A stretch of DNA of 53,068 nt from NCBI GenBank assembly GCA_009886115.1, contig VFJJ01000075.1, forward strand, positions 1 through 53,068. Direction: 5' to 3'. This stretch comes from Actinomycetota bacterium (GTDB lineage: Bacteria; Actinomycetota; Acidimicrobiia; IMCC26256; VFJJ01). The position numbers and the translations under genes are program-made. Shown here one piece after another: positions 9,025-18,150 of the stretch (the stretch's first letter is position 1; each line of letters starts with the position of its first letter). Below the pieces are notes generated by a model, which was not told where the DNA came from, did not search any database, and saw only the letters and a program-made list of their open reading frames with translations.

Positions 9025-9831
9025 ATGCCCCCCCACGCCATCGTCGAGCGCGACGACCACGTGCTCACCGTCACGCTCAACCGGCCGCATCGCTACAACG
9101 CGATCACCGGAGCCATGCTCGCTCGCATGGTCGATGCCTTCGTCGAGGCCTCGAACGACGACGGCATCCGGGCGATCATCCTCACCGGAGCGGGCGGGAA
9201 CTTCTGCTCGGGCGCCGATCTGAAGGCGATGAGCGGCGATCCCGGCGACGACGCCGACGACGAGATCGATGTCCCCGCCCGCATGGCCGCCGATCCCGAC
9301 CTGGCCTGGAAGGGGTTGCTGCGGAGCTATCGACCGACCAAGCCGATCATCCTCGCCGTCGAGGGCGTGGCGATCGCCGGTGGCACCGAGATCCTGCAGG
9401 CAACCGACATCAGGGTGGCGGGGGAGTCGGCCCGCTTCGGGGTGTCCGAAGCCCGCTGGTCGCTGTACCCCATGGGCGGCTCCGCGGTGCGGTTGCGTCG
9501 CCAGATCGCCTACACGCACGCCGCCGAGATCCTCCTCACAGGCAAGCACCTCACAGCACGCGAGGCCTTGGCGATCGGACTCGTCGGTCACGTGGTCCCC
9601 GACGGTCAGGCGTTGGCCAAGGCCCGCGAGATCGCCGCGGTCATCGCCGCCAACGGTCCGCTGGCCGTCGAAGCGATCCTCCGTACCCTGCACGAGACCG
9701 ACGGGATGACCGAGGCCGAGGCCCTGGCTCACGAGTTCGACTACGGCCAGGCGGTCTTCCGCTCGGAGGACTCCAAGGAAGGTCCGCTGGCGTTCGCCCA
9801 GAAGCGCACGCCGAGCTTCAAGCGCCGGTAG
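9025..9831 (+). CDS. Enoyl-CoA hydratase/isomerase (crotonase family)
   Basis: 268 residues, typical crotonase length. The oxyanion-hole segment [15 protein letters not shown] and the second motif [15 protein letters not shown] are present. Glu in GGTEIL and Glu in SEARWSLYP align with the two catalytic glutamates of hydratases (Glu144/Glu164 in the rat enzyme), so hydration of 2-enoyl-CoA is likely. GAGGATTCG before the ATG is an acceptable ribosome binding site, and a TAGGTT -10-like element lies at 8969-8974. It is followed after five bases by a hotdog thioesterase and then a FadD17-like ligase, forming an acyl-CoA operon. Confidence 0.88.
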   Translation: MPPHAIVERDDHVLTVTLNRPHRYNAITGAMLARMVDAFVEASNDDGIRAIILTGAGGNFCSGADLKAMSGDPGDDADDEIDVPARMAADPDLAWKGLLRSYRPTKPIILAVEGVAIAGGTEILQATDIRVAGESARFGVSEARWSLYPMGGSAVRLRRQIAYTHAAEILLTGKHLTAREALAIGLVGHVVPDGQALAKAREIAAVIAANGPLAVEAILRTLHETDGMTEAEALAHEFDYGQAVFRSEDSKEGPLAFAQKRTPSFKRR

Positions 9832-9836
9832 GGGCC

Positions 9837-10475
9837 ATGGCCCAGGGTCTCGACGCGACGCAGCTCCGCCTCGCTGCCGCCGCTCGGCTGGTCGCCAACG
9901 AGGTCAGGGTCACCGCGGCCGACCCCGGGGTCATGGCCGAAGCGGCCGAGCTCCTCGAGCGCGCGGCCGCGCTGCTGGCCCCCCACGGGTTTCGCGGCCG
10001 GCTGGCCCAGTCGGCGCTCGACGGCACCTCGTTGGAGGTGCCCACGCTCGGTGGGGCGCCGACCGACGTCTTCCCGTACAGCCCGGTCATCGGACCGCTG
10101 AACCCCATCGCGCCACCCGCCGAGTTCGTCCCGGTCGGCGAGCCCGGATCGGCCACCATGACCGGCACCGTCACCTTCCCGCCGGTCTTCGTCGGCCCCC
10201 CGGGCTTGGCTCATGGAGGTTCGATCGCGCTGCTGCTCGACGAGCTTCTCGGGACGCTCAACGTCGTCAACGAGATGGGCGCCATGACGGGAACGCTCAC
10301 CGTGCGCTACCGCAGCCCCACGCCGGCTGGTGTGCTGTTGCACCTGTTCGCCGAAGGTCGGGGGATCGAAGGCCGCAAGATCTTCTCTCACGGTGAGATC
10401 CGCCACGGCGACGTCGTGACCGCAGAAGCCGACGGGGTGTTCATCCGCGTCGTCGGTGTTCGCGACTGGACCTGA
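9837..10475 (+). CDS. Hotdog-fold thioesterase (PaaI/4HBT type)
   Basis: 212 residues from the ATG at 9837, five bases after the hydratase stop. The C-terminal 120 residues are a hotdog domain: GPPGLAHGGSIALLLDELLG carries the HGG and downstream acidic residue expected in PaaI-type acyl-CoA thioesterases, followed by GTLTVRYRSPTP. The first 85 residues form an Ala/Leu-rich helical extension not needed for the fold. It probably releases CoA from an intermediate or product of the surrounding pathway. A longer open frame extends upstream through the hydratase gene in another phase and is not credible as coding. Confidence 0.8.
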   Translation: MAQGLDATQLRLAAAARLVANEVRVTAADPGVMAEAAELLERAAALLAPHGFRGRLAQSALDGTSLEVPTLGGAPTDVFPYSPVIGPLNPIAPPAEFVPVGEPGSATMTGTVTFPPVFVGPPGLAHGGSIALLLDELLGTLNVVNEMGAMTGTLTVRYRSPTPAGVLLHLFAEGRGIEGRKIFSHGEIRHGDVVTAEADGVFIRVVGVRDWT

Positions 10476-10522
10476 ACCCGTGCCTCGCCCGGCGAGCGCT
10501 GGCGATCCCCTGGAGGTGTGCT

Positions 10523-12187
10523 GTGCCGTCGATCCGTGATCTGGTGATCGCCCGTGCCGACGACGACGGGCCCGGGATGCTGTTCGAGGACGAGGCGTGG
10601 ACCTACCGCGAGTTCGTCGCGGGCGCGTCGGCCCGAGGCCGGCTCCTGGTGAGCCTGAAGGACGCTGCCGAGCTCGTGCACGGTCCGGCCCCCTTCCACG
10701 TCGGCGTGCTGCTCGACAACGGGCCCGAGTTCTCGATGCTGCTCGCCGCGGCGGCGCTTGTCGGCGCGACCGTCGTGGGCATCAACCCCACGCGCCGGGG
10801 CGCCGAGCTCGAGCGCGACATCCGCCACACCGAGTGCCTGGTCGTGGTGACCGAAACCGCGCACGTCGGGCTGCTCGACGGTATCGACGCCGGCGTCGCG
10901 CCGGAACGGCTGCTCGTGGTCGACTCGCCCGAGTGGGGTCGGGCCGTGCAGGCTCACGCCGGTCTCGGCGTTCCCGACGTGGAGATCGATCCGGCCGCTC
11001 CCTACATGCTGTTCTTCACGTCGGGGACGACCGGCCAGCCCAAGGCCGCCATCTGCTCCCAACAGCGGATGGCCGGGGCCGGCACCGTCCTCAGCACCAT
11101 GCAGGAGCTCACCTCGGCCGATCGGTGTTACGAGGTCATGCCCATGTTCCACTCGAACGCGGTGATGGCCGGATGGGCGCCGTGCCTGGCGGTCGGAGCG
11201 ACGCACGTGTTTCGCCGCCGGTTCTCGGCGTCGGCCTTCCTGAGCGACGTTCGTCGTCACGGATGCACCTACATGAACTACGTGGGCAAGCCCATGTCGT
11301 ACATCCTCGCCACGCCGCAGCGCCCCGACGACGCCGACAACCCGTTGGTGCGCGTCTTCGGGAACGAAGGCGCCGAGCACGACCTGGCTCGGTTCGCGGA
11401 ACGCTTCGGGTGCCGGGTCACCGACAGCTATGGCTCGTCGGAGGGCGGGGCGTCGGTCGCCCGTCCCCCCGACACGCCACCCGGCGCACTCGGCATCGGG
11501 AGCGACGGCACCGTGATCCTCGATCCCGAGTCGATGCTCGAGAAGCCGCGCGCCCGCTTCGACGCCAACGGGCGCCTGCTCAACGCTGACGAGTGTGTGG
11601 GCGAGATCGCCAACACCAAGGTGGCAGCGGCGTTCGAGGGCTACTGGAACAACCCCGAGGCCGACCTCGAACGCACCCGGCAGTCGATCTACTGGACCGG
11701 CGATCTGGGCTACCGCGACGACGACGGGTGGTTCTACTTCGCGGGCCGGAACTTCGACTGGATGCGCGTCGACGGCGAGAACTTCGCGGCCGCGCCCATC
11801 GAGCGGATCCTGGTGCGCCACCCCGACGTGCTCCTCGCAGCCGTGTATGCCGTTCCCAACGCCGTCGTGGGCGACGACGTGATGGCCGCCGTGCTGCTCG
11901 AGACCGGACGATCGTTCGACGGTGCGGGCTTCGCCGAGTTCCTGTCGGCCCAAGGCGACCTGGGAACCAAGTGCGCGCCGCGCTACGTGCGCGTCGTCGA
12001 CGACTTCCCCAAGACCGAGACCAACAAGATCCTCAAACGGGTGTTGCGCCAGCAACGATGGGAGACCGACGAGCCCCTCTGGGTACGCGACGCCGCGACG
12101 TACCGGCCGATGACCGACGCCGATCGAGCGACGATCCTCGGGGAGTTCGAGGCGCGGGGACGGGTCGCCGTCCTCGACGCCGGCTGA
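10523..12187 (+). CDS. fadD17: FadD17-like acyl-CoA ligase
   Basis: GTG start after TGGAGGTGTGCT; 554 residues. AMP-binding signature FFTSGTTGQPKAA, then MPMFHSNAVMAGWAPCLA, YMNYVGKPMSYILATP, GNEGAEHDLARFAERFGC and WMRVDGENFAAAPIERIL. These match Mycobacterium tuberculosis FadD17 closely from memory, including the unusual N terminus in which the ligand loop reads VGVLLDNGPEFS. The A10 lysine is present in KTETNKILKR. It should activate a fatty or sterol-derived acid to its CoA ester with ATP. It lies in an apparent operon with the hydratase and thioesterase. Confidence 0.82.
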   Translation: MPSIRDLVIARADDDGPGMLFEDEAWTYREFVAGASARGRLLVSLKDAAELVHGPAPFHVGVLLDNGPEFSMLLAAAALVGATVVGINPTRRGAELERDIRHTECLVVVTETAHVGLLDGIDAGVAPERLLVVDSPEWGRAVQAHAGLGVPDVEIDPAAPYMLFFTSGTTGQPKAAICSQQRMAGAGTVLSTMQELTSADRCYEVMPMFHSNAVMAGWAPCLAVGATHVFRRRFSASAFLSDVRRHGCTYMNYVGKPMSYILATPQRPDDADNPLVRVFGNEGAEHDLARFAERFGCRVTDSYGSSEGGASVARPPDTPPGALGIGSDGTVILDPESMLEKPRARFDANGRLLNADECVGEIANTKVAAAFEGYWNNPEADLERTRQSIYWTGDLGYRDDDGWFYFAGRNFDWMRVDGENFAAAPIERILVRHPDVLLAAVYAVPNAVVGDDVMAAVLLETGRSFDGAGFAEFLSAQGDLGTKCAPRYVRVVDDFPKTETNKILKRVLRQQRWETDEPLWVRDAATYRPMTDADRATILGEFEARGRVAVLDAG

Positions 12188-12250
12188 CCGGCTCGGCTGA
12201 TCGGCCGGCCCCCCGACGCCGATCCCCGGGCGCGAGCCCGTCGCCCGCAC

Positions 12251-12256
12251 TACCTT
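12251..12256 (+). promoter_or_regulatory. -10 element TACCTT of a leaderless promoter
   Basis: TACCTT sits seven bases before the ATG at 12264 with no ribosome binding site, so transcription should start at or next to the start codon. Confidence 0.55.
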
Positions 12257-12263
12257 GCACCGC

Positions 12264-13361
12264 ATGGAGTATCGGGTGCTGGGCCAGACCGGGGTACAGG
12301 TGAGCGCGCTGTGCCCGGGCGCCATGAACTTCGGGTCGTTCGCCAACCGGGATCACGACGACTGCCTCCGCATCATGCACGCCGCCTTCGACGCTGGCGT
12401 CAACTTCGTCGACACGGCCGACGTCTACTCGCAGGGCGAGTCGGAGGAGATCGTCGCCGCCGCGGTGAAGGGCCGGCGAGACAAGATCGTCATCGCAACC
12501 AAGCAGTTCCACCCGATGGGCCCCGACGTCAACCAGCACGGGAGCTCGCGGCGTTGGATCAACGACGCGGTCGACGGTTCGCTGCGCCGGTTGGGTACCG
12601 ATCACATCGACCTGTACCAGGTGCACCGGCCCGACGACCTCACCTCGCTCGAGGAGACCCTGGCCGGTCTGTCCGACGTGGTCCGTGCCGGCAAGGTCCG
12701 CATGGTCGGATGCTGCACGTACCCCGCTCACCTCCAGGCTGAGGCTCGGTGGGTGTCGGAGCGCTGGGGATACGAGCGCCTCGTCTGCAACCAGCCGCCG
12801 TACTCGATCCTCGTGCGAGGGATCGAGCGCGACTCGCTGCCCACCAGCCAGCGCTACGGGATGGGCGTCATCTGCTGGAGCCCCCTGGCTTCGGGTTGGC
12901 TGACCGGGCGCTACCGCATGGGACAGGCGCTCCCCGACAGCCCCCGCTGGGACGCCGAGATCAACCGGCCCCGCAAGGAGGGACTCACGGCCAGCCCGGG
13001 GTCGTACCGCGTGTTGGGCGATCCGACGAACCCCGATACGCCGGTGAACGCCCGCAAGCTCGAGACCGCCGAGGCGCTGTGTCGAGTCGCCGATGACGCC
13101 GGGATCCCCATGACGCACATGGCCCTGGCGTTCGTGCTCGCCCATCCCGCGATCACCTCGGCGATCGTGGGTCCCCGGACCCTCGAACAGCTCCAGGGTC
13201 AGCTCGGTGCCGTCACGGTGCGCCTGTCGGACGACGTGCTCGACGCCATCGACGGCATCGTGGCACCCGGCACCGACGTGAACCCGGCCGAAGCCGGGTA
13301 CGCGCCGCCGGCGCTGACCGAGGCCTGGCGACGGCGTCGCGGCCGCGGCCGTCCCTACTGA
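12264..13361 (+). CDS. Aldo/keto reductase
   Basis: 365 residues from the ATG at 12264 (a TTG nine bases upstream is less likely). The AKR catalytic tetrad is visible: Asp50 and Tyr55 in FVDTADVYSQG, Lys80 in IVIATKQF and His121 in DLYQVHRPDD. The C-terminal cofactor segment AITSAIVGPRTLEQL fits NADPH binding. The group resembles the YajO/L-glyceraldehyde-reductase-like AKRs that reduce small carbonyls. It is followed after 14 bases by a hypothetical protein that may be co-transcribed. A second AKR with its own leaderless promoter lies at 29233. Confidence 0.88.
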   Translation: MEYRVLGQTGVQVSALCPGAMNFGSFANRDHDDCLRIMHAAFDAGVNFVDTADVYSQGESEEIVAAAVKGRRDKIVIATKQFHPMGPDVNQHGSSRRWINDAVDGSLRRLGTDHIDLYQVHRPDDLTSLEETLAGLSDVVRAGKVRMVGCCTYPAHLQAEARWVSERWGYERLVCNQPPYSILVRGIERDSLPTSQRYGMGVICWSPLASGWLTGRYRMGQALPDSPRWDAEINRPRKEGLTASPGSYRVLGDPTNPDTPVNARKLETAEALCRVADDAGIPMTHMALAFVLAHPAITSAIVGPRTLEQLQGQLGAVTVRLSDDVLDAIDGIVAPGTDVNPAEAGYAPPALTEAWRRRRGRGRPY

Positions 13362-13375
13362 GAGCCAGGCGGGCC

Positions 13376-14161
13376 ATGGGGATCCTCGACCGGTGGCGCC
13401 GATCTGACCGCATCGACGGCGAGCCCGTCGCGGCACCCGGTCCCGGGCATCGCCATGAGAGCTTCGGCGGGTCGACGTCGTTTCACCTCTGGTGGGGCCC
13501 GCTCGGGCGCGCCCCGATCGTCGAGGTGCAGGCGACCCTGGAGGTGCTCGTCGACCCCGCTGTGCGCCCCACGTACTTCTGGGCCCTCCAGGCGACGTTC
13601 GCCGACCGTCAGCGCACCTACGGCGCGGCGCACCTGGGGTTGCAGTCGTACGCCCGTTTCGGCGACCGACGGGCCGCCAACTGGGGCGGGTATGCGGAGC
13701 CGCCTGCGTCACGGGTCCTGGCGGGAACGCCTCCCGTCCTGGCCGGGTTCGACGACGACCCGAACACTCGTGCCTACCCGTGGGCCCCGGGTGTCCCGTA
13801 CCGCCTGCGCATCTTCCGCGGCGGCGAGGGCTGGGCCGGGGAGGTGACCGACCTGGTGAGCGGGCAGGCCGTGGTACTGCGCGACCTTCTCGCGCCGGGC
13901 GATCGACTGCAGAGCCCTGTGGTCTGGTCGGAGGTGTTCGCCCCGTGCGAATCGCCGAGCGCTTCGGTGCGCTGGAGCAACCTCGGGGCCCGCACCGCCG
14001 ATGGTGACGACGTTCGGGCCGACCGCGTACGGCTCACGTTCCCCAACGGGCGCTCGTGCCCGAACACCGACGTGAGCGTCGACGGCGTCGGTGTCGTGCA
14101 GTCGACCGGCGTGGTCAGGACCGCCCGTGACGGCGACGTCATCGCCGTGCCGCTCTCGTGA
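13376..14161 (+). CDS. Hypothetical protein, Trp-rich, cytoplasmic
   Basis: 261 residues, no signal peptide and no membrane segment. I do not recognise it. Aromatic-rich beta-type stretches (SFHLWWGPLG, PTYFWALQATF, NWGGYAEPP, YPWAPGVPYRLRIFRGGEGW, SVRWSNLG) suggest a beta-sandwich or lectin-like fold. The spacing to the aldo/keto reductase stop is 14 bases, which suggests a transcriptional unit with it. No catalytic signature is visible, and the codon bias and GC content match the neighbouring genes. Confidence 0.65.
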   Translation: MGILDRWRRSDRIDGEPVAAPGPGHRHESFGGSTSFHLWWGPLGRAPIVEVQATLEVLVDPAVRPTYFWALQATFADRQRTYGAAHLGLQSYARFGDRRAANWGGYAEPPASRVLAGTPPVLAGFDDDPNTRAYPWAPGVPYRLRIFRGGEGWAGEVTDLVSGQAVVLRDLLAPGDRLQSPVVWSEVFAPCESPSASVRWSNLGARTADGDDVRADRVRLTFPNGRSCPNTDVSVDGVGVVQSTGVVRTARDGDVIAVPLS

Positions 14162-14226
14162 CGCCGGTGGTCAGGGGTGCTCCCGCTCTCGGCGCGCCGG
14201 CCGGCGACCGGTCCGGGCGTGTCGGT

Positions 14227-15081
14227 TCAGTCGCGGCTCTGGGCGACCCGCATCACCGCGGCCGCGACCTCGATCGGATGGGTCTCGGGCAGGACGTGGC
14301 CCCCGCCGGCGATCAGGGTGAGACGCGATTGCGGGAGTCGTTCGTGCAGCTCGACGGAGTGGTGCTTCGTACTCAAGGTCCGGTCGTCGGTGCCGGCGAC
14401 GATCTCCACGGGCACGTCGATGCTGGGGTAGCTCGCGACCCGCTCGAGCATGGCGTCGCTGACGATCTTGAAGTCGTCGAAGTTCGCGGCGAGCTGGCGG
14501 GGTGCGGCCGCTCTCCGGCTCGAGCGTCGGAGGTGGAGTGACGCCACCCGCTGGCCCGTCGCCCGAGCCGCGAGTCGCGGGGCGGCCAGCATCACGAGCG
14601 GCGAGACCAACGCTGCTGCACCCGGGACCTTGAACAGCCACGGCACGTGGGTTGCCGAAGGCATCACGTACCCGGCCACGCTCACGACGCCGGCGAGTCC
14701 TCGGGGTGAGTCGAGCGCCCAGCACAGCGCGACGGCTGCGCCCCACGAGTGGCCGAGGACGATCGGTCGGTCGGCCCCGGCCGCGGCGCAGGCCCGGCTC
14801 AGGAGGCGGGCCTGAACGTCGGGCGGGCACGGTCGGGGACGCTCGCTCCAACCGTGGCCGGGACGATCGACGGCCAGGACCCGCATCCCGTTGGCGCACA
14901 AGGTGTCGATGAACCGAGGCGACCAACCGATCGAGGAGCCGTACATCCCGTGGACAAGCACCACCACCGGCAACGGTGCGTCACCGTCGGGAGCGACGGG
15001 GCCGTCGGCCGACCGGGCCGGGTGCTCGACCAGGTGCATGCGCAGGCCGTCGACCATCACCATGGTGCCCGGAGCCCGCAT
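14227..15081 (-). CDS. Alpha/beta hydrolase
   Basis: I place the start at ATG 15081 (284 residues) because TAGTCT lies seven bases before it on the minus strand, matching the leaderless pattern of this window; an in-frame ATG at 15105 would place the -10 inside the gene. The oxyanion segment is VLVHGMYGSS. The triad is Ser112 in the elbow GHSWG, Asp232 or Asp233 in AGTDDRTL, and His262 in GGGHVLPE. The substrate cannot be told. The gene ends 65 bases from the convergent hypothetical gene. Confidence 0.83.
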   Translation of the reverse strand: MRAPGTMVMVDGLRMHLVEHPARSADGPVAPDGDAPLPVVVLVHGMYGSSIGWSPRFIDTLCANGMRVLAVDRPGHGWSERPRPCPPDVQARLLSRACAAAGADRPIVLGHSWGAAVALCWALDSPRGLAGVVSVAGYVMPSATHVPWLFKVPGAAALVSPLVMLAAPRLAARATGQRVASLHLRRSSRRAAAPRQLAANFDDFKIVSDAMLERVASYPSIDVPVEIVAGTDDRTLSTKHHSVELHERLPQSRLTLIAGGGHVLPETHPIEVAAAVMRVAQSRD

Positions 15082-15088
15082 GGCTCCG

Positions 15089-15094
15089 AGACTA
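15089..15094 (-). promoter_or_regulatory. -10 element TAGTCT of a leaderless promoter
   Basis: TAGTCT on the minus strand, seven bases before the ATG at 15081. It decides the start of the alpha/beta hydrolase. Confidence 0.55.
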
Positions 15095-15147
15095 CCGAGC
15101 CCCATCCCCGTTTCGGGTCCGATCCCGTGGTGGACCCCGTGCTGGGC

Positions 15148-16788
15148 TCACGGGCCCCAGCGCAGGCGTAGCTCGGTCTTTTTGATCTTGTTCATGGGAG
15201 TGCGGGGGAACGAGTCGACGAAGTACCACTCTTCGGGCACCTTGTATCGGGCCAGGTTGGCTGCGCATCGCTCGCGCAGCGACTCCACCGTGAGCTCGGA
15301 GGCCGTGTCGGGGAAGGCCTGCACGAAGGCCACGACCCGCTCGCCGAGGCGCTCGTCGGCCCGTCCGACCACGGCGCAGGCCGCGACACGCGGGTCGTCG
15401 TGGAGGACCCGCTCAACCTCGGCCGGGTAGACGTTGGAGCCCCCCCGGATGATCATGTCGCCCTTGCGGTCCTTCACGAACACGTTCCCGTCGTGGTCGA
15501 CGAGGGCCACGTCCCCGGTGTGCAGCACGCCACCCCGGAGCGCGTCGGCGGTGGCCTCGGGCCGGTTCCAGTACCCGAGGAACGTGGTGTAGACGTGGGC
15601 CCACGGCCCGCTGCGGGTGGGGCCCACGCACAACTCGCCGGTCTGGCCCGTGGGGACGAGTCGGTCGGCATCGTCGACGATCGTGATCACCACGTGCTCT
15701 TGTGCGGTGCCGCACGATCCGGCCACCGGTGCGGCGTTGGGGTCGGTGTAGGTGACGGCCGTCGGAGCTTCCGTGAGGCCGTAGCCGATCATAACCTCGG
15801 CCCCGAAACGCTTGCGGTACAAGGTGCGAAAGGCCTCGGGCAGGTCGGCTCCGCCCACCCCCGGTCGGATCAGCGTTCGCAGGTGGTCGTCGGTGACAGC
15901 GGGGTTGGTGAGGAGGTCGTGGAGCGTCGCCGGCACGGCCGAGAGCACGGCGACACGCTCGTCGCGTATCCATTCGGCGACTCCGAGCGCGTCGGCGCGG
16001 TCCATGCACACGAGCCTCTTCTCGCACTGCCACGCCAGCACGGGGCCCAGGCACAGCAGATTGAGGATGGTGAACGGCAGGTACACGCCGAGCACGTCGC
16101 CCTCGGAGTAGCGCCCACCCGACTGCGCCATCCGCCCGGGCATCAGCATGTTGTGCTGGCTGTGCACGGCGCCCTTCGGGAAACCCGTGGTGCCACTGGT
16201 GTACGCGATGGCGGCCGGCGCCCAGGGATCGATCTCATGGATGCTCGCGCTCGGTCCATCGAGCGTGGCATCGGCCAACAAACGAGACCAGGCCGAGATG
16301 GGATCACCCGCCGTGGTGTCGATCAGGTGCACGAGCTCGGGGAGCTCGCCGAGGTGCGGCGTGAGCTCGGCAATGGTCTCGGGCTCGGCCAGGAGCACCG
16401 AGGCCTCTGCGTCGCGCAGCATGTAGGCCTTCTCGGGTGGCGCCAGCGGACGGTTCACGCCGACCCAGATCGCTCCCAGGCGCATGGTCGCGAGGTAGGC
16501 CACCACGATCTCGGTGTGATTGGCGAGGCAGGCCGCAACGCGGTCGAATGGCCTGATCCCCAGTGATGCCAACGCATGTACGGCGCGGTGCACCTCGGCG
16601 TCGAGCTCGGCGAACGTGTACCGGCGGTGCCGACCGACGAGGGCTTCGGCGTGGGGAGTCTCGGCGAGAGGCCGTTCGAGGAGGCGGGCGACGGTCTGGG
16701 GGCCGCCGGGGATCTCGATGCGACGTGACGAGGCAATCAGTCCGTGGCTTCCGTAGGCGAACACGGGCTGGGCCGTGCGAGAGCTCAT
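15148..16788 (-). CDS. Acyl-CoA ligase (AMP-binding family)
   Basis: From ATG 16788 the product has 546 residues; the frame stays open upstream into the promoter of the divergent gene and is not used. Signature YTSGTTGFPKGAVHS, then VMIGYGLTEAP, VLHTGDVALVDHDGN, KGDMIIRGGSNVYPAEVE and the A10 lysine in TPMNKIKKTELR. This is the class I adenylate-forming layout, activating a carboxylic acid with ATP and CoA. The chain length or ring preference cannot be read from the sequence. It is transcribed away from a Tat-type lipoprotein gene with only 34 bases between the starts. Confidence 0.87.
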   Translation of the reverse strand: MSSRTAQPVFAYGSHGLIASSRRIEIPGGPQTVARLLERPLAETPHAEALVGRHRRYTFAELDAEVHRAVHALASLGIRPFDRVAACLANHTEIVVAYLATMRLGAIWVGVNRPLAPPEKAYMLRDAEASVLLAEPETIAELTPHLGELPELVHLIDTTAGDPISAWSRLLADATLDGPSASIHEIDPWAPAAIAYTSGTTGFPKGAVHSQHNMLMPGRMAQSGGRYSEGDVLGVYLPFTILNLLCLGPVLAWQCEKRLVCMDRADALGVAEWIRDERVAVLSAVPATLHDLLTNPAVTDDHLRTLIRPGVGGADLPEAFRTLYRKRFGAEVMIGYGLTEAPTAVTYTDPNAAPVAGSCGTAQEHVVITIVDDADRLVPTGQTGELCVGPTRSGPWAHVYTTFLGYWNRPEATADALRGGVLHTGDVALVDHDGNVFVKDRKGDMIIRGGSNVYPAEVERVLHDDPRVAACAVVGRADERLGERVVAFVQAFPDTASELTVESLRERCAANLARYKVPEEWYFVDSFPRTPMNKIKKTELRLRWGP

Positions 16789-16798
16789 GGCGCGATTC

Positions 16799-16820
16799 CA
16801 CCAGGTCCGACACACTGGTG
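16799..16820 (+). promoter_or_regulatory. Divergent promoter with palindromic operator
   Basis: CACCAG (16799-16804) and CTGGTG (16815-16820) form an inverted repeat, extended by TT and AA one base further out. CACACT at 16811-16816 lies six bases before the ATG at 16823 and is a plausible leaderless -10 element. The palindrome occupies nearly the whole 34-base gap between two divergent starts, so one bound dimer could control both genes. Confidence 0.5.
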
Positions 16821-16822
16821 CA

Positions 16823-18073
16823 ATGGACTCGCCGATCACCCGGCGCCGAATGCTCCGCCTGGGCGTGGGCGTGCCGGCGTTCCCGATGATGTCGAGCATT
16901 CTCTCGGCGTGCGGCGACGATGACGATGAGCTGCGCGCCGGCGACACGACAACGGCATCGACTGCGGCGCCTTCGCCGACGGTGGCGACCGTGGCGACCG
17001 TACCGGCCCCGACCTCAGCGCCGACGAGCACGGCGGCGCCCGCCCCCACCACCACCACGGAGGCCGCGGTGACCCATGCTCGGCTGGTCGTACCCGAGTA
17101 CCCGTTCTGGCCGAACGAGCTCTACGACGCCGATCCAGCCCTCCTCGACGAACTGGCATCGGCCTATGCCGCCGGACGGGGCGCCTCGGCGCTCGATGCC
17201 GAGCGGTTCCTCTACGCCGGTGCGCCCTTGCGCCTGTTCGACTCGATCTTCGACGGGGCCGTCGAGCCTGACGGGGTCTCGGGTGTGCTCTGGGTGTTCC
17301 ACCTGTCGGGTTATTTCGGGGGCGTGTGGCTGCGGCGCGAAATCGTCGCGGCCCAGCCCGACTCCCTTTTGGCGGGGGCGAACATCGAGCCAACCGAGAC
17401 GGCCTTTCGCGCGAATCTGGCCCGGGCGGCCCAGGCTGTCGAGGCCGCGGGCGCGGACGCCGGCACGTTGTTGGCGTTCACCGAGGCGTCGCTGTACGAC
17501 GTCGAGAATCCCGAGAATCCTGAGCGGCCAGTCCGTGGGCTCATCGACACGTTCGGCTACAACCAGGGCTACCTGCTCCAGATCGTGGAAGCACCTCCCG
17601 AGGGTCTCACGACCCCTCCCGGGTTTGTGTCATGCGAGGGGCCGCTGTTCTGCGAGTACGGCGACTCCGACGACCAGGCCCAGCTGGGCGCGCTCGACGA
17701 GTTCCGATCGGCGGCTGCGATGTTGAGCGGCACCGCCGCGGCCGGCACACCCGAGCGGTGGCAGGAGCTGGGAGCTGTGATCCCACCGCTTCAGGCTCTG
17801 GCGGTCGATCGGGGTCGACTCGTCTGGAGTAGCGGGCTGTCGGTGCAAGGGTTTCCCCAACGCAGCTACGAGCAGCTGCTCGACATCAGCTCGTCGTTCC
17901 TCCAGGCGATCCAGGCGATCGTGCTGGCGGCCGTGCAGTCTGTCGTCGAGAGCGATGCCGACCTGGCTGTCCGGGCCGCGTTGGCCAACGCCTGCACCGA
18001 CATCTGGCTCTCGTCGTACACGATGGGGTTGCTCGACGGGCGGGCCGACCGGGGCATCCCGACGTTCGCCTGA
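16823..18073 (+). CDS. Tat-type lipoprotein of unknown function
   Basis: 416 residues from ATG 16823. The N terminus RRRMLRLGVGVPAFP followed by SILSAC combines a twin-arginine motif with a lipobox, so the protein should be exported folded and lipid-anchored. A Thr/Ala/Pro linker (about residues 38-80) precedes a domain with YPFWPNELYDADP, VLWVFHLSGYFGGVWLR and a long helical C terminus. I do not recognise the domain, and no cofactor motif is obvious even though Tat export often implies a folded cofactor-bound protein. It has its own leaderless promoter. Confidence 0.72.
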   Translation: MDSPITRRRMLRLGVGVPAFPMMSSILSACGDDDDELRAGDTTTASTAAPSPTVATVATVPAPTSAPTSTAAPAPTTTTEAAVTHARLVVPEYPFWPNELYDADPALLDELASAYAAGRGASALDAERFLYAGAPLRLFDSIFDGAVEPDGVSGVLWVFHLSGYFGGVWLRREIVAAQPDSLLAGANIEPTETAFRANLARAAQAVEAAGADAGTLLAFTEASLYDVENPENPERPVRGLIDTFGYNQGYLLQIVEAPPEGLTTPPGFVSCEGPLFCEYGDSDDQAQLGALDEFRSAAAMLSGTAAAGTPERWQELGAVIPPLQALAVDRGRLVWSSGLSVQGFPQRSYEQLLDISSSFLQAIQAIVLAAVQSVVESDADLAVRAALANACTDIWLSSYTMGLLDGRADRGIPTFA

Positions 18074-18137
18074 GCCGATCGGGTCGTGAAGCGCGACCGT
18101 GACGGAGGGCGCGCGCGAAGGCACCCTCCGCGTCGGG

Positions 18138-18143
18138 CAGACT
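18138..18143 (+). promoter_or_regulatory. -10 element CAGACT of a leaderless promoter
   Basis: CAGACT lies seven bases before the ATG at 18151, with no ribosome binding site between. Confidence 0.45.
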
Positions 18144-18150
18144 TTCGGGC

